A stretch of DNA of 7,902 nt, taken from Frankiales bacterium (GTDB lineage: Bacteria > Actinomycetota > Actinomycetes > Mycobacteriales > SCTD01). The notes under the pieces were generated by a model that was not told the DNA's origin, made no database searches, and saw only the letters and a list, made by a program, of their open reading frames with translations. Positions 1 through 6,100 of the stretch are shown here, in pieces (within the stretch, counting starts at the first letter, position 1; every line of letters begins with the position of its first letter). A program made the translations under genes and the position numbers. The stretch is from assembly GCA_025465145.1 (NCBI GenBank), contig JAODNS010000324.1, positions 1 through 7,902 on the forward strand. The letters run 5' to 3'.

Positions 1-1869
1 CGGAGCCGGCTCGGCCCTGCGCGCCGCCGGAGCGGGCGCCGGCCGCGGCTTGCCGCCGGGCACGCTGGCCGGCTTCGGCGCCGTGGCCTTGTCCGCCTTC
101 TCGCGCTCCTCCTCGACGAGCACCCGGCGCAGCACCTTGCCGACGACGGTCCGCGGCAGCTCGTCGCGGAATTCGACCAGCTTCGGCACCTTGTACGCCG
201 TGAGCGACGCGGCGCAGTGCGACGTGACGTCGTCCTCGCTGAGCGTCGCGCCGGGCGCCTTCACCACGAACGCCTTCACCGTCTCGCCGCGGTACTTGTC
301 CGGCACGCCGATGACGACCGCGTCGGCGACGCCCTCCAGGCCGAACAGCACCTCCTCGATCTCGGACGGGTAGATGTTGAACCCGCCCGCGATGATGAGC
401 TCCTTCTTGCGGTCGACGATGGAGAAGTACCCGTCCTCGTCCATGACCGCGACGTCACCGGTCAGCAGGTACCCGTCGGCGGTGAAGATCCCGTCCTCGT
501 CGCGGTTCCAGTAGCCGGAGAACACCTGGGGCCCGCGGATGCACAGCTCGCCCGGCTCGCCCGGCGGCACCTCGCGGGTGCTGTCGTCCCGGTCGACCAC
601 CTTGCACAGCGTCCCGGGCAGCGGCAGCCCGATGGAGCCGGCCTTGCGGTCGCCGGCCACCGGGTTGCAGTGCGTCGACGGCGAGGTCTCGGTCAGGCCG
701 TACCCCTCGACCAGCCGCCCGCCCGTCAGCCGCTCGAACTGCTCCTGCACCTCGACCGGCAGCTTCATCGCGCCGGACACGCAGATGCGGATCGACCGCA
801 GGTCGTGCTGCTTGGCCTTCGGGCTGTCGCTGATCGCCTTGTAGATCGGCGGGACACCCGGGAACGTCGTCGGCTTCCACTCGTCGATGGCCGCGAACAC
901 CTGGTCGAGGTCGAAGCGCGGCAGCAGCACCAGCGTCCCGCCGAGCAGGATCGTCGAGGTCATCGCGACGGTCAGCCCGTACGCGTGGAACAGCGGGAGC
1001 ACGCCGAGCGTGACCTCCTTGCCGGCCTTCGCACCCGCGTCCCACAGCCGGTTCATGTACGCGTTGCTCACCAGGTTGGTGTGCGTGAGCATCGCGCCCT
1101 TGCTCAGCCCCGTCGTGCCGCCGGTGTACTGCAGCAGCGCCAGGTCCTTGTCCGGGTCGACCGCCACCTGACGCGCCGGCAGCGGGGAGCCCTTGAGCAG
1201 CACGGAGAACTGCTTCACGGGTGCGCCCTTCGGCAGCTCCGCCTCGACCTGCGCGCGCGCCTTCTTCGCCTTGGCGATCGGCAGTCTGAGCTGCAGCCGC
1301 TTGGCCGCCGGCAGGTAGTCCGCGATCGACGTGACGATGACGTGCTCGACGGCCGTGTCGCCCTTGACCTTCGCCAGCGTTTCGTACACGCGGTCCAGGC
1401 ACACGACCACCTTGGCGCCGCAGTCGGCCAGCTGGTGGCGCAGCTCGGTCTCGGTGTAGAGCGGATTGTGCTCCACGACGACGGCGCCGAGGCGGAGCGC
1501 CGCGAAGAACGTGATGACGTTCTGCGGGCAGTTCGGCAGCACGATCGCGACGCGGTCGCCCTTGCCGACGCCGAGGCCGGCCAGCACCGACGCGAACCGG
1601 TCGACCTCGTCCTTGAGGTGCTTGTACGTGATCTTCGTGCCGAGGAACGCGAGCGCCACGTGCGTCGGGAACGAGGCGGCCGCGTCGTCGAGCAGACGCG
1701 TGAGCGGCAGCTTCGGGAACAGGAAGTCCGTCGGGATCCCGGCCGGGTAGCTCTTGGTCCACGGCCGGTCCGCGTATGAGAGCGCCGGTGCAGCTGCGGC
1801 CTTGCGCGGCGCCCGCTTCGCGGGCTTGGGCTTGTCGACGACAGCGGTGGTCTTGGCGGGGCCGGGCAC
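1..1869 (-). CDS. fadD: Long-chain fatty acid-CoA ligase (FadD-like, AMP-forming), 3' end outside window
   Basis: This gene activates fatty acids to acyl-CoA through an acyl-adenylate, using ATP and CoA; the enzyme is cytosolic or membrane-associated. The 623 codons visible contain the full ANL-superfamily signature: P-loop YTGGTTGLSKGAMLTH (residues 248-263), GYGLTETSPS (389-398), TGD (470-472), the hinge DRKKELIIAGG starting at D486, and PRTVVGKVLRR with the expected catalytic lysine K578. The start is GTG 1869: GAGAGG lies 9 nt upstream (1879-1884), an in-frame TGA lies a little further up, and there is no ATG nearby. The catalytic body begins near SYADRPW (residue 31). Both ends carry Lys/Pro/Ala-rich tails: residues about 2-29, and about 595 to the window edge, with no stop seen. 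The small membrane gene ends 69 nt upstream on the same strand, so co-transcription is possible. Chain-length preference cannot be read from the sequence. Confidence 0.93.
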   Translation of the reverse strand, partial: MPGPAKTTAVVDKPKPAKRAPRKAAAAPALSYADRPWTKSYPAGIPTDFLFPKLPLTRLLDDAAASFPTHVALAFLGTKITYKHLKDEVDRFASVLAGLGVGKGDRVAIVLPNCPQNVITFFAALRLGAVVVEHNPLYTETELRHQLADCGAKVVVCLDRVYETLAKVKGDTAVEHVIVTSIADYLPAAKRLQLRLPIAKAKKARAQVEAELPKGAPVKQFSVLLKGSPLPARQVAVDPDKDLALLQYTGGTTGLSKGAMLTHTNLVSNAYMNRLWDAGAKAGKEVTLGVLPLFHAYGLTVAMTSTILLGGTLVLLPRFDLDQVFAAIDEWKPTTFPGVPPIYKAISDSPKAKQHDLRSIRICVSGAMKLPVEVQEQFERLTGGRLVEGYGLTETSPSTHCNPVAGDRKAGSIGLPLPGTLCKVVDRDDSTREVPPGEPGELCIRGPQVFSGYWNRDEDGIFTADGYLLTGDVAVMDEDGYFSIVDRKKELIIAGGFNIYPSEIEEVLFGLEGVADAVVIGVPDKYRGETVKAFVVKAPGATLSEDDVTSHCAASLTAYKVPKLVEFRDELPRTVVGKVLRRVLVEEEREKADKATAPKPASVPGGKPRPAPAPAARRAEPAP

Positions 1870-1878
1870 GGGGGATCG

Positions 1879-1884
1879 CCTCTC
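1879..1884 (-). promoter_or_regulatory. Ribosome binding site deciding the GTG start of the acyl-CoA ligase
   Basis: GAGAGG on the minus strand sits 9 nt before GTG 1869. It supports starting there, which includes the basic N-terminal tail, rather than near residue 31 where the conserved SYADRPW block begins. Confidence 0.55.
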
Positions 1885-1938
1885 AGGACAGGACGGGGGC
1901 GGCGGATCGTCTCACGCGCGCGCCCTCGTCCGCGCGGG

Positions 1939-2121
1939 TCATCCCCCCGCGGGCGCCCCGGTGCCCGAGTCGACGGTGACGTCCTGGAACGGCAGCAGCT
2001 GCTCGACCTGCGGGAACACGTACAGGAAGAGCAGGACGACCACGAGCGCGGCCAGCAGCAGGCTGCACAGCAGCTTGCCGACGACCCCGCCCGGGAACAG
2101 CCGCCAGAGGAAGCCGTACAC
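1939..2121 (-). CDS. Small single-pass membrane protein next to class E sortase
   Basis: This gene encodes 60 residues starting at GTG 2121, one base after the sortase stop (TGACGTG), so translational coupling is likely. The protein has a short aromatic and basic N-terminus (MYGFLWRLFPGG), one hydrophobic segment at about residues 15-36, and a tail with FPQVEQLLPFQDVTV. From memory, similar small proteins with an FPxVE...PF segment lie beside class E sortase genes in other actinobacteria, but no function is known to me. The short acidic tail probably lies outside the membrane. It carries no LPXTG-like sorting signal, so it is probably not a sortase substrate. The tight spacing and conserved-looking tail make it a real gene rather than a chance frame. 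Confidence 0.82.
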   Translation of the reverse strand: MYGFLWRLFPGGVVGKLLCSLLLAALVVVLLFLYVFPQVEQLLPFQDVTVDSGTGAPAGG

Positions 2122-2122
2122 G

Positions 2123-2815
2123 TCAGGCGCTCCCGGTCAGCGCAGGCGGCTCGCCGGCCGACTTCGCCAGCGCCGTCTGCAGCTCGGCCGTGATGATGAG
2201 CCGGGTCTTCGCGGAGTACTTCGGATTGCAGGTCGTCAGCGTCAGCAGCTTCTTGACCGGCTTCGCCGTCTTGTCCCCCGGTACCGGGTACGTGACCTCG
2301 ACGGCGGTCGGGGCCACGATCTGCTGGCGGACGACGCGGTACGTGAACCAGGTGTCCCGCGTCTCGACGACGACCGCATCGCCGACGCGCAGCTCGTCGA
2401 GCCGGTTGAACGGCGCGCCGTAGGTCGTGCGGTGACCGCTGACGACGACGTTGCCGACCTGCCCCGGCAGCGCGCTGCCCGGGTAGTGGCCCGGCCCGCG
2501 CTTGAGGTCCTCGTGGCCGACCCCCTCGACGACGACCTTGGCCTGGTCGCCGACCATGTCCACGCGGGGGATCCAGAGCTCGGCGAGCCCGGTACCGAGC
2601 GCGGTGCCGACGAGCACCGGACCGGGCTTGTCCGCCGCCGGCTCCGCCCACTGCTCGCGCAGGTCGTCGCCGAGGCGTGACTGCTCCTTGCTCGTGTAGA
2701 CGTTGGTGAAGTAGACCTCGTACCCGCAGAACAGCAGCACCACGAGGCCGAGCGTGATGAGCGTCTGGCCGAGCCCGCGCAGGAACGCGCGGACCGCGTC
2801 GCCGGCGCCGCTCAC
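2123..2815 (-). CDS. Class E sortase
   Basis: This is a cysteine transpeptidase that cleaves sorting signals on surface proteins and joins them to the cell wall. The protein has 230 residues: a short cytoplasmic start, a signal-anchor helix at about residues 15-38, then the sortase barrel from about residue 66. Catalytic residues are visible: His128 in SGHRTTYG, Cys196 in LTLTTCNPKY and Arg205 in KTRLII. The start is GTG 2815, whose TG belongs to the TGA stop of the DUF881 gene (GTGA overlap). An in-frame start at 3118 is possible, but it would overlay 300 nt of the DUF881 gene with low-complexity shadow sequence. Known class E sortases recognise LAXTG-type signals. No substrate gene lies in this window, so it probably serves proteins encoded elsewhere. 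It forms a likely operon with the DUF881 gene upstream and the small membrane gene downstream. Confidence 0.93.
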   Translation of the reverse strand: MSGAGDAVRAFLRGLGQTLITLGLVVLLFCGYEVYFTNVYTSKEQSRLGDDLREQWAEPAADKPGPVLVGTALGTGLAELWIPRVDMVGDQAKVVVEGVGHEDLKRGPGHYPGSALPGQVGNVVVSGHRTTYGAPFNRLDELRVGDAVVVETRDTWFTYRVVRQQIVAPTAVEVTYPVPGDKTAKPVKKLLTLTTCNPKYSAKTRLIITAELQTALAKSAGEPPALTGSA

Positions 2816-3570
2816 GACGAGGCTCCGGCGACGTGCGGCAGCTCGAGCGGGCCGTCGTAGGCGGGCAGGACCATCGAGCGGGACCGGCGCACCGAGTACC
2901 CGAGGCCGTACTGCTCCACGAACGTCTTGAAGAAGGCGACGCCCGGCTCGGCGTCCAGGGCATCGCGCAGCGCGTCCGGGTCGCCGATGGCCTTCACGAC
3001 GAACGGCGGGCTGTAGACCCGGCCGTGCAGCACGACCGTGTTGCCGACGCACCGGACCGCGCTCGTGGAGATGACCCGCTGGCCCATGAGCGTCATCGCC
3101 TCGGCACCGCCGGCCCACAGCGCGTTGACGACCGCCTGCACGTCCTGCTGGTGGACCACGAGGTCGTCCGGGTCCTCGGAAGCCGGGTCGACGCCGTCCA
3201 CGCGCGGGGCGTCGTTCAGGCTCACCGTCAGCCCCGGGCCGGTGACGGCCTCGAGCCCGGCGGCACCGGCCAGCGCCTCGCCGCGGGACCGCTCAGCGGC
3301 CACCCGGCTGTTGCCGGCCGCCGCGCTCTGCTGCAACGCGGCGACCTGACGGCGCAGAGCGGCTGCCTGCCGCTCCTGCCGGGCCAGGTCGTCGGCCTGC
3401 CCCGAGATCAGCTCGGTCACCTGGCTGCGGCGACCGGACCGCAGGTCGGTGCCCTGGGCGGTTGCGGCGCTGGTCGCGAACAGCAGCCCGGCCAGCGCCG
3501 CCGTCAGCGGGACGAGCGCGCGCCAGAGGCGGCTCCGCCTGCCGTCCACGTCCGCCTCCTGCAAGGTCAT
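2812..3570 (-). CDS. DUF881 family membrane-anchored protein
   Basis: This gene encodes 252 residues. The protein has a cytoplasmic head (about 1-16), one membrane helix (about 17-38), a charged heptad-rich stretch at about 48-83 likely to form a coiled coil, then the DUF881 domain at about 104-245. Family-like segments include DLVVHQQDVQAVVNALWAGG, GQRVIS, VYSPPFVVKAIGD and YGLGYSV. The fold is unassigned in function. Members sit beside crgA and sortase genes near oriC in many actinobacteria (Rv0012 in M. tuberculosis, recalled), which suggests a role in envelope growth or division; that role is inference. The start is ATG 3570, with AGAGGA three bases upstream. The gene diverges from crgA across only 20 bp, and its stop overlaps the sortase start. 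It is probably the first gene of the DUF881-sortase-small membrane protein operon. Confidence 0.92.
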   Translation of the reverse strand: MTLQEADVDGRRSRLWRALVPLTAALAGLLFATSAATAQGTDLRSGRRSQVTELISGQADDLARQERQAAALRRQVAALQQSAAAGNSRVAAERSRGEALAGAAGLEAVTGPGLTVSLNDAPRVDGVDPASEDPDDLVVHQQDVQAVVNALWAGGAEAMTLMGQRVISTSAVRCVGNTVVLHGRVYSPPFVVKAIGDPDALRDALDAEPGVAFFKTFVEQYGLGYSVRRSRSMVLPAYDGPLELPHVAGASS

Positions 3571-3590
3571 CGGTCCTCTACGCTAGCCGG
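3571..3590. promoter_or_regulatory. Compact divergent crgA / DUF881 promoter region with overlapping -10 candidates
   Basis: Only 20 bp separate the two divergent starts. The near-palindrome CTACGCTAG lies about 3577-3586 and gives TACGCT on the plus strand (3579-3584) and TAGCGT on the minus strand (3585-3580). Both fit the actinobacterial -10 pattern TANNNT. The plus-strand copy is 6 nt from the crgA GTG, a spacing typical of leaderless transcripts. No convincing -35 is visible, and any -35 would lie inside the opposite gene. Confidence 0.4.
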
Positions 3591-3848
3591 GTGCCCGAGT
3601 CGAAGAAGCGCAAGAAGGCCGTCTACACCCCGCCGCCCGCGCCGGGGTCGGTGAAGAAGAAGAAGCCGAGCCCGATCTGGCTCGCGCCGCTCATGCTCGC
3701 GCTGTTCGGGATCGGCATCCTGTGGCTGGTCGTCTTCTACATCACCCAGGGCGACATGCCGGTCGTCGGCGCCCTCAACAACTGGAACCTCGTCGTCGGG
3801 TTCGGCTTCATCGTCGCCGGCTTCGCGCTGTCCACGCAGTGGCGCTGA
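3591..3848 (+). CDS. crgA: Cell division protein CrgA
   Basis: CrgA is a small divisome-associated membrane protein of actinobacteria. In mycobacteria it binds FtsZ and septal proteins, and in Streptomyces it affects septation in aerial hyphae. The 85 residues match the family closely: a basic head PESKKRKKAVYTPPPAPGS with KKKK at 22-25, PSPIWLAPLMLALFGIGILW leading into helix 1 (about 29-51), a short outer loop, then NNWNLVVGFGFIVAGFAL (second helix, about 65-81) and the ending TQWR. The start is GTG 3591, which gives the family's usual PESKKRKKAVY beginning. Longer upstream frames on this strand are shadows of the DUF881 gene. There is no clear Shine-Dalgarno, and a -10-like TACGCT lies 6 nt upstream, so the mRNA may be leaderless. 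It is followed by a strong hairpin at 3902-3939. Confidence 0.95.
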   Translation: MPESKKRKKAVYTPPPAPGSVKKKKPSPIWLAPLMLALFGIGILWLVVFYITQGDMPVVGALNNWNLVVGFGFIVAGFALSTQWR

Positions 3849-3868
3849 CGCGGATCACACCGTTGTAG

Positions 3869-3900
3869 TTCTCCCCAGCAGTTGTCCCCAGTGTGGACAA
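3869..3900. promoter_or_regulatory. Cluster of three DnaA-box-like 9-mers
   Basis: On the minus strand 3900-3892 reads TTGTCCACA, the actinobacterial DnaA-box consensus. On the plus strand 3882-3890 reads TTGTCCCCA (one mismatch) and 3869-3877 reads TTCTCCCCA (two mismatches). The two better boxes face each other with one base between them. The site lies between crgA and the thiolase gene, in a neighbourhood that is oriC-proximal in relatives. It could titrate DnaA or regulate a neighbour. With no AT-rich unwinding element and no dnaA/dnaN here, it is not itself an origin. Confidence 0.4.
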
Positions 3901-3901
3901 G

Positions 3902-3939
3902 CAGAAGGCGCCGCCCCGGTTCGGGAGCGGCGCCTTCTG
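3902..3939. terminator. Bidirectional terminator-like hairpin between crgA and thiolase
   Basis: There is a perfect 13-bp inverted repeat: CAGAAGGCGCCGC at 3902-3914 and GCGGCGCCTTCTG at 3927-3939. The 12-nt loop can itself pair (CCCG with CGGG). It sits between two converging genes, 53 nt after the crgA stop and 6 nt after the thiolase stop, as expected for a shared terminator. There is no real T tract on either side, which is common for terminators in GC-rich actinobacteria. Confidence 0.75.
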
Positions 3940-3945
3940 GCGTTC

Positions 3946-5088
3946 CTAGAGCAGCTCGAGGATGGTGGCGTTGGCCTGGCCGCCGCCCTCGCACATCGTC
4001 TGCAGGCCGTACCGGATCCCGTTGTCGCGCTTGTGGTGCACCAGAGTCGTCATGAGCCGGGCGCCGGAGCCGCCGAGCGGGTGACCGAGCGCGATCGCGC
4101 CGCCGTTCGGGTTGAGCGCCTTCTCGTCGGCGCCCAGGTCCTTCAGCCACGCGAGCGGCACGGAGGCGAACGCCTCGTTGACCTCGAACGCGCCGATGTC
4201 GGAGATCGACAGGCCGGACTTCTTCAGCGCCTTCTGCGTCGCCGGGATCGGCCCGTGCAGCATCGGCATCGGCTCGACGCCGGCCAGCACCGCCGTGTGC
4301 ACCCGGGCGAGCGGCGTGAGGCCGTGCGCGGCGGCGAACTCGCTGGTGGTGATGAGCAGCGCAGCCGAGCCGTCGGAGATCTGCGAGGAGTTGGCGGCGG
4401 TGATCTTGCCGTCCTCCTTGAAGGCCGTCTTCAGCGAGGCGAGCTTCTCGAGCGAGCCGCCACGGCGGACGCCCTCGTCGGTGTCGATGACGGTGCCCTC
4501 AGGGTTGATCACCGGGACGATCTGGTTCTTGAAGCGGCCCTCGTCGATCGCGGCCGCGGCCTTCTCGTGGGAGGCCAGCGCGAACTCGTCGAGCTGCGTG
4601 CGGGAGAACCCCCAGCGGTCGGCGATGTCCTCGGCGCCGATGCCCTGGTTCGGGAACGTCTCGCCGTAGCGGGCGGTGTACATCGGGCCGAGCGGGCTGG
4701 CCGTGAACGACGAGCCCATCGGCGTACGGGACATCATCTCGACGCCGCCGGCGACGGCGAGGTCGTACTGGCCGGAGATGACGCCCGCGGCGGCGAAGTG
4801 CACGGCCTGCTGCGAGGAGCCGCACTGGCGGTCGACGGTCGTGCCGGGCACCGACTCGGGCCAGCCGGCGGAGAGCACGGCGGTGCGCGCGATGTCGAAG
4901 GTCTGCTCGCCGATCTGCATGACGCAGCCCCACACGACGTCGTCGACGAGGACGGGGTCGATGCCGGTCCGCTCGACGATCGCCTGCAGCACCAGAGCGG
5001 ACGCGTCCGCGGAGTGCATGCCCGACAGCCCGCCGTTGCGCTTGCCGACCGGGGTGCGTACTGCTTCGACGATGACGGCGTCGCGCAT
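3946..5088 (-). CDS. Acetyl-CoA C-acyltransferase (thiolase)
   Basis: Thiolases cleave 3-ketoacyl-CoA with CoA, or condense two acetyl-CoA. The 380 residues are close to the usual thiolase length, and all catalytic blocks are present: nucleophile Cys89 in DRQCGSSQQA, NEAF at 304-307, His336 in GGAIALGHPLGGSGAR and Cys366 in MCEGGGQANATILE. The N-terminus (IVEAVRTPVGKRNGGLSG) and the QISDGSAAL block resemble actinobacterial degradative FadA-type thiolases, including the steroid enzyme FadA5. Which substrate it uses cannot be told. The start is ATG 5088, with a strong GGAGGA four bases upstream (5093-5098). A TACATT at 5123-5118 on the minus strand is a possible -10. It is convergent with crgA and divergent from the PH gene, so it is probably transcribed alone. 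It interrupts the PH-crgA pairing known in relatives and may work with the acyl-CoA ligase at the left end of the window. Confidence 0.95.
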   Translation of the reverse strand: MRDAVIVEAVRTPVGKRNGGLSGMHSADASALVLQAIVERTGIDPVLVDDVVWGCVMQIGEQTFDIARTAVLSAGWPESVPGTTVDRQCGSSQQAVHFAAAGVISGQYDLAVAGGVEMMSRTPMGSSFTASPLGPMYTARYGETFPNQGIGAEDIADRWGFSRTQLDEFALASHEKAAAAIDEGRFKNQIVPVINPEGTVIDTDEGVRRGGSLEKLASLKTAFKEDGKITAANSSQISDGSAALLITTSEFAAAHGLTPLARVHTAVLAGVEPMPMLHGPIPATQKALKKSGLSISDIGAFEVNEAFASVPLAWLKDLGADEKALNPNGGAIALGHPLGGSGARLMTTLVHHKRDNGIRYGLQTMCEGGGQANATILELL

Positions 5089-5092
5089 GGGG

Positions 5093-5098
5093 TCCTCC
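5093..5098 (-). promoter_or_regulatory. Strong ribosome binding site of thiolase
   Basis: GGAGGA on the minus strand ends four bases before ATG 5088 and is the best Shine-Dalgarno match in the window. It fixes the thiolase start. Confidence 0.7.
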
Positions 5099-5147
5099 GA
5101 GTTAGTCGTGGTTCACAAATGTACGACGCGCCCTGCGTGGCAGGCTT

Positions 5148-5579
5148 GTGACGGTGGACACCCTGGTCGTTCCGGCGCGACGTCAGGTCGGGTACGGGCT
5201 GCTCGCTCTCGCGGCCGCGCTCGCCGCCGTGACCGTGCTGTCCGACCAGGCCGGCCGGCTGCTGACCGGACCTGCCGTGCTCGGCGCGCTGGTGCTCGCC
5301 CTGCGCGACCTGCGCGGCGGCGAGCTGCTGTCGGCCGACGCCGACGGGCTGGTCGTCCGGAACGGCTGGCGCGAGGCGGCCGCGCTGTGGCCGGAGGTGG
5401 AGCGGATGCGGGTGCTGCGCGACCGCCGGACCGAGCTGCTCGAGCTCGACCTCGGCCGGACCGTGGTGCTGCTGACCCGCAAACGGCTGGGCCGGCTGCC
5501 CGAGGACGTGCTGACCGACCTGCTGGCCGTTCGCGACGCGGCGGTCACCGGGGCGGGCGGACCACCTGCGCCAGGCTGA
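5148..5579 (+). CDS. PH-domain (PF10756-like) two-helix membrane protein
   Basis: The 143 residues contain two close membrane helices (about 14-31 and 38-53) followed by a cytoplasmic bacterial PH-like domain (about 60-130). Typical features of the domain are ADADGLVVRNGW, the LWPEVERMRVLRDRR turn and strand, and an LGRLPEDVLTDLLAVR ending helix. Size and layout agree with the actinobacterial family containing Rv0010c, recalled as lying next to crgA between it and ppiA. Here the gene has the same relative orientation but is separated from crgA by the thiolase. The function of the family is unknown. The start is GTG 5148, with GGCAGG just upstream; GTG 5154 in the same frame is an alternative. 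The last 35 nt overlap the converging downstream gene if that gene ends at 5545. Confidence 0.82.
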   Translation: MTVDTLVVPARRQVGYGLLALAAALAAVTVLSDQAGRLLTGPAVLGALVLALRDLRGGELLSADADGLVVRNGWREAAALWPEVERMRVLRDRRTELLELDLGRTVVLLTRKRLGRLPEDVLTDLLAVRDAAVTGAGGPPAPG

Positions 5580-6100
5580 CCGCCCCGACCCAGACGCCAC
5601 GCCCGACCCAGCTCGGGCACCGGCTCCGCGAGCCCTCGCGCGGCCTTGGTCTGCAGGAAGCGGCCGGCCTCGTCCCACTCGTTCGGATCCCGATGAGCCG
5701 GGGCACGGCGGGCGGCCTCGTCGTGCGCGGCCTCTTCATGAAGCAGCAGGGCGGCCTGGCGGAGCGCAGCCGCATCGGCGACCAGCACTTCCTCGGGCGG
5801 GAGCACCCAGACCCGCCGCGGGCCCTGCAAGGTCACCGGCACGAGCGAGGCCGGGGTGTCAGCGGTGGACGCGACGACGTCCACCGCCGCGCCGACCGGC
5901 AACTCACCCCGCGGGTGATGGACGGTGACGCTGACCTGGCGGGCCGGCCGTGCCGGGATCCAGACCGCCGTGGCCACGGGTGGATGGACGACGACCGTGC
6001 CGTGTCGGGCCAGGACCAGCAGCTCCTGCCACGCTGGACCGGTCGCACGTGCGTTCGGCGAAGCCGGCTCGCCCAGGGCGAGGCGCAGCCGGGATGTCAG
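5545..6100 (-). CDS. Unrecognised protein, coupled to XRE gene, apparent +1 frameshift near its 3' end
   Basis: I do not recognise this family. Coding character is clear from 6100 down to about 5608: codons end mostly in G or C, and the protein is well mixed. Residues 24-62 are beta-rich (TVVVHPPVATAVWIP, VSVTVHHPRG), followed by VTLQGPRRVWVLPPEE (89-104), a helical stretch AALRQAALLLHEEAAHDEAARR (about 111-132) and HRDPNEWDEAGRFLQTK (136-152). After about residue 165 this frame loses its G/C third-position bias and stays open to 5183, antisense to the PH gene, where it is rich in Arg and Ser. The +1 frame instead gives WVGRGVWVGAVSLAQVVRPPR and stops at 5545, with strong G/C third positions. 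I therefore place the end there. The best start is CTG 6100 within CTGA, shared with the XRE stop; no ATG, GTG or TTG fits nearby. It may be a real mutation, a sequencing error or a decaying gene. Expected length is about 184 residues. Confidence 0.55.

Noticed and set aside
217..1779. 520-codon open frame on the plus strand opposite the acyl-CoA ligase
   Set aside because: It is an antisense shadow of a GC-rich gene: composition is dominated by Arg, His, Leu, Asp and Val with no domain, while the minus strand has all ligase motifs.
2816..3118. Longer sortase start at 3118
   Set aside because: The extra 101 residues are an Arg/Ala/Gly shadow of the DUF881 gene. The signal anchor lies right after GTG 2815, which overlaps the previous stop.
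2833..3654. 273-codon plus-strand frame leading toward crgA
   Set aside because: It is antisense to the DUF881 gene and not protein-like. crgA itself is in another frame and starts at 3591.
5105..5127. Operator between thiolase and PH genes (GTCGT ... ACGAC)
   Set aside because: Five-base arms separated by 13 bases are too weak to separate from chance.
4033..5151. 372-codon open frame on the plus strand opposite the thiolase
   Set aside because: It is a shadow frame of low complexity. The thiolase on the other strand has every catalytic motif and a strong ribosome binding site.
5183..5544. In-frame extension of the unknown gene to 5183
   Set aside because: It would lie wholly antisense to the PH gene, is made mostly of Ser, Arg and Thr, and lacks G/C third positions.
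5545..6100. Zinc protease (HExxH) in the unknown protein
   Set aside because: The helix reads HEEAAH, with the second His one position too far for HExxH, so it cannot be called an IrrE/ImmA-type protease.
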